Source: a virus
Strand: one strand, 5' to 3'
DNA length: 29,720 bases
IMG/VR virus record: IMGVR_UViG_3300025127_000174
Location: 1 to 29,720 of that record
The notes under the pieces were generated by a model that was not told the origin of the DNA, made no database searches, and saw only the letters and a list, made by a program, of their open reading frames with translations. The translations under genes and the position numbers were made by a program. This document shows positions 29,196-29,720 of this stretch, piece by piece; positions within the stretch are counted from its first letter, which is position 1; the number at the start of each line of letters is the position of its first letter.

Positions 29196-29720
29196 CTAGA
29201 ATACTGAGTATTCTAATTCTACTGTAAATCTTCCCGCAGTTGCGTCTGCATTAAGTGTTGTTGTAGCGGCTGCGTACAGATGTTTACTTGCAATAGCTAC
29301 TGCCACATTTGGTTCAAACACATGAAAATTACCGGCAGAATTATTGAAGTTTATATCAATCTCTGTGACAGATAGAGCTGCTGATAGTGTGGGTGAGAAA
29401 GCAGCTACACCTGCACCAACAATTTCTGTACCAGAAGATACCGCTGCATTAGTAGCTGTACCAGAGGTAGCACTTAGCTGAAGAGATCCAACAAGAGTTT
29501 GACCTGCCGCAGTGGTTATACCTACAACAGCCTTATGTATGAAAAACTTAGTAGCTGTTACCAAATCATCAGGATGATCTGTGTTAAGTGTCCCTAATTC
29601 AACAAGAACGTCTCCGTCAGCATATTGTGTGCTTGTGTCTGTTCCGGCTAATGTACCTGCAAATGTTTGTATTTTTCTGGTTCCCAAAGAAATAAGCTGA
29701 CCTGTTGAATTTACAGAAAA
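29196..29720 (-). CDS. Beta-rich virion protein, 5' end missing
   Basis: The reading frame is open through the right edge with no Met in the first 11 codons, so the true start lies beyond the window. The visible 174 residues include GTRKIQTFAGTLAGTDTSTQ, LVELGTLNTDHPDDLVTATK, FFIHKAVVGITTAAGQTLVG and a C-terminal strand, RFTVELEYSVF. Ala/Thr/Ser-rich, all-beta and acidic, the opposite of the basic proteins that follow. A capsid-decoration or minor head protein is plausible because head genes should lie upstream. I do not recognise a family. A TTG at 29687 is possible but has no good ribosome binding site. Confidence 0.72.
   Translation of the reverse strand, partial: FSVNSTGQLISLGTRKIQTFAGTLAGTDTSTQYADGDVLVELGTLNTDHPDDLVTATKFFIHKAVVGITTAAGQTLVGSLQLSATSGTATNAAVSSGTEIVGAGVAAFSPTLSAALSVTEIDINFNNSAGNFHVFEPNVAVAIASKHLYAAATTTLNADATAGRFTVELEYSVF
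29197..29215 (-). other. Perfect inverted repeat beside a ribosome binding site
   Basis: TAGAATA-CTGAG-TATTCTA gives a seven-pair stem with a five-nt loop. On the minus-strand message it covers the stop of the partial gene and is followed directly by GGAGGG, the ribosome binding site of the next gene. There is no U-run after it, so it is not an intrinsic terminator. It could modulate translation or mark RNA processing. Confidence 0.5.

Overview
The window looks like part of the genome of an uncultured marine tailed bacteriophage, probably short-tailed. The reasons are an almost gapless one-strand run of virion genes, several protein types familiar from seawater phage metagenomes (two ELNxxDGVT-repeat fibres, an SU10-type adaptor, small 'GTSKDKKNPDRC' and 'SGAGMTAAG' basic proteins), a P22 gp10-like nozzle protein, and no long tail-tube or tape-measure set. 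The host is not revealed. Base composition is moderately AT-rich. No tRNA, rRNA, CRISPR array, insertion sequence, terminase, portal, capsid gene, polymerase or recognisable endolysin was seen; the head and packaging genes probably lie beyond the right edge.

Layout. Positions 1-113 hold the only sizeable intergenic region: the first codons of a possible minus-strand gene (1-21), and a promoter with a perfect TTGACA box driving the only plus-strand gene, a SNF2-family helicase (114-1562). Everything from 29720 back to 1543 is on the minus strand: 40 genes read right to left, with no intergenic gap above about 12 nt. Of the 39 junctions, 22 are TAATG/TGATG (1-nt) or ATGA (4-nt) overlaps, so this is a single translationally coupled late operon.

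In transcription order the operon has six parts. (1) 29720-28782: two virion-type beta proteins. (2) 28789-27208: small, very basic, often Cys-containing proteins plus one small membrane protein. (3) 27206-24630: a conserved His-rich unknown, a neck protein, the SU10-like head-tail adaptor and two small partners. (4) 24630-13985: a host-recognition region with two repeat fibres, a Peptidase_S74 fibre, a C1q-like adhesin, a carbohydrate-binding-type fibre, tail-fibre-chaperone-like proteins and five short paralogous adhesins. (5) 13985-11649: the nozzle/stabilisation protein. (6) 11649-1543: four large proteins (453, 312, 1101 and 1257 aa) with glycine-zipper, coiled-coil or membrane-like segments, best read as DNA-ejection/internal virion proteins, followed by two small basic proteins that converge on the helicase.

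The most unusual feature is the five-member adhesin family. Each member has a conserved ~80-residue N-terminal half, a divergent C-terminal half and the same C-terminal tetrapeptide GDLA. The GDLA codons (GGAGAyTTrGCA) double as the Shine-Dalgarno sequence of the next gene, so each cassette carries the translation signal of its downstream neighbour. Other points worth checking are a recurring x-Gly-Gly-x-[V/I/A] motif across virion proteins, a dockerin-like loop split by a GC-rich in-frame insertion, and an overlapping frame at the operon end encoding two AT-hooks.
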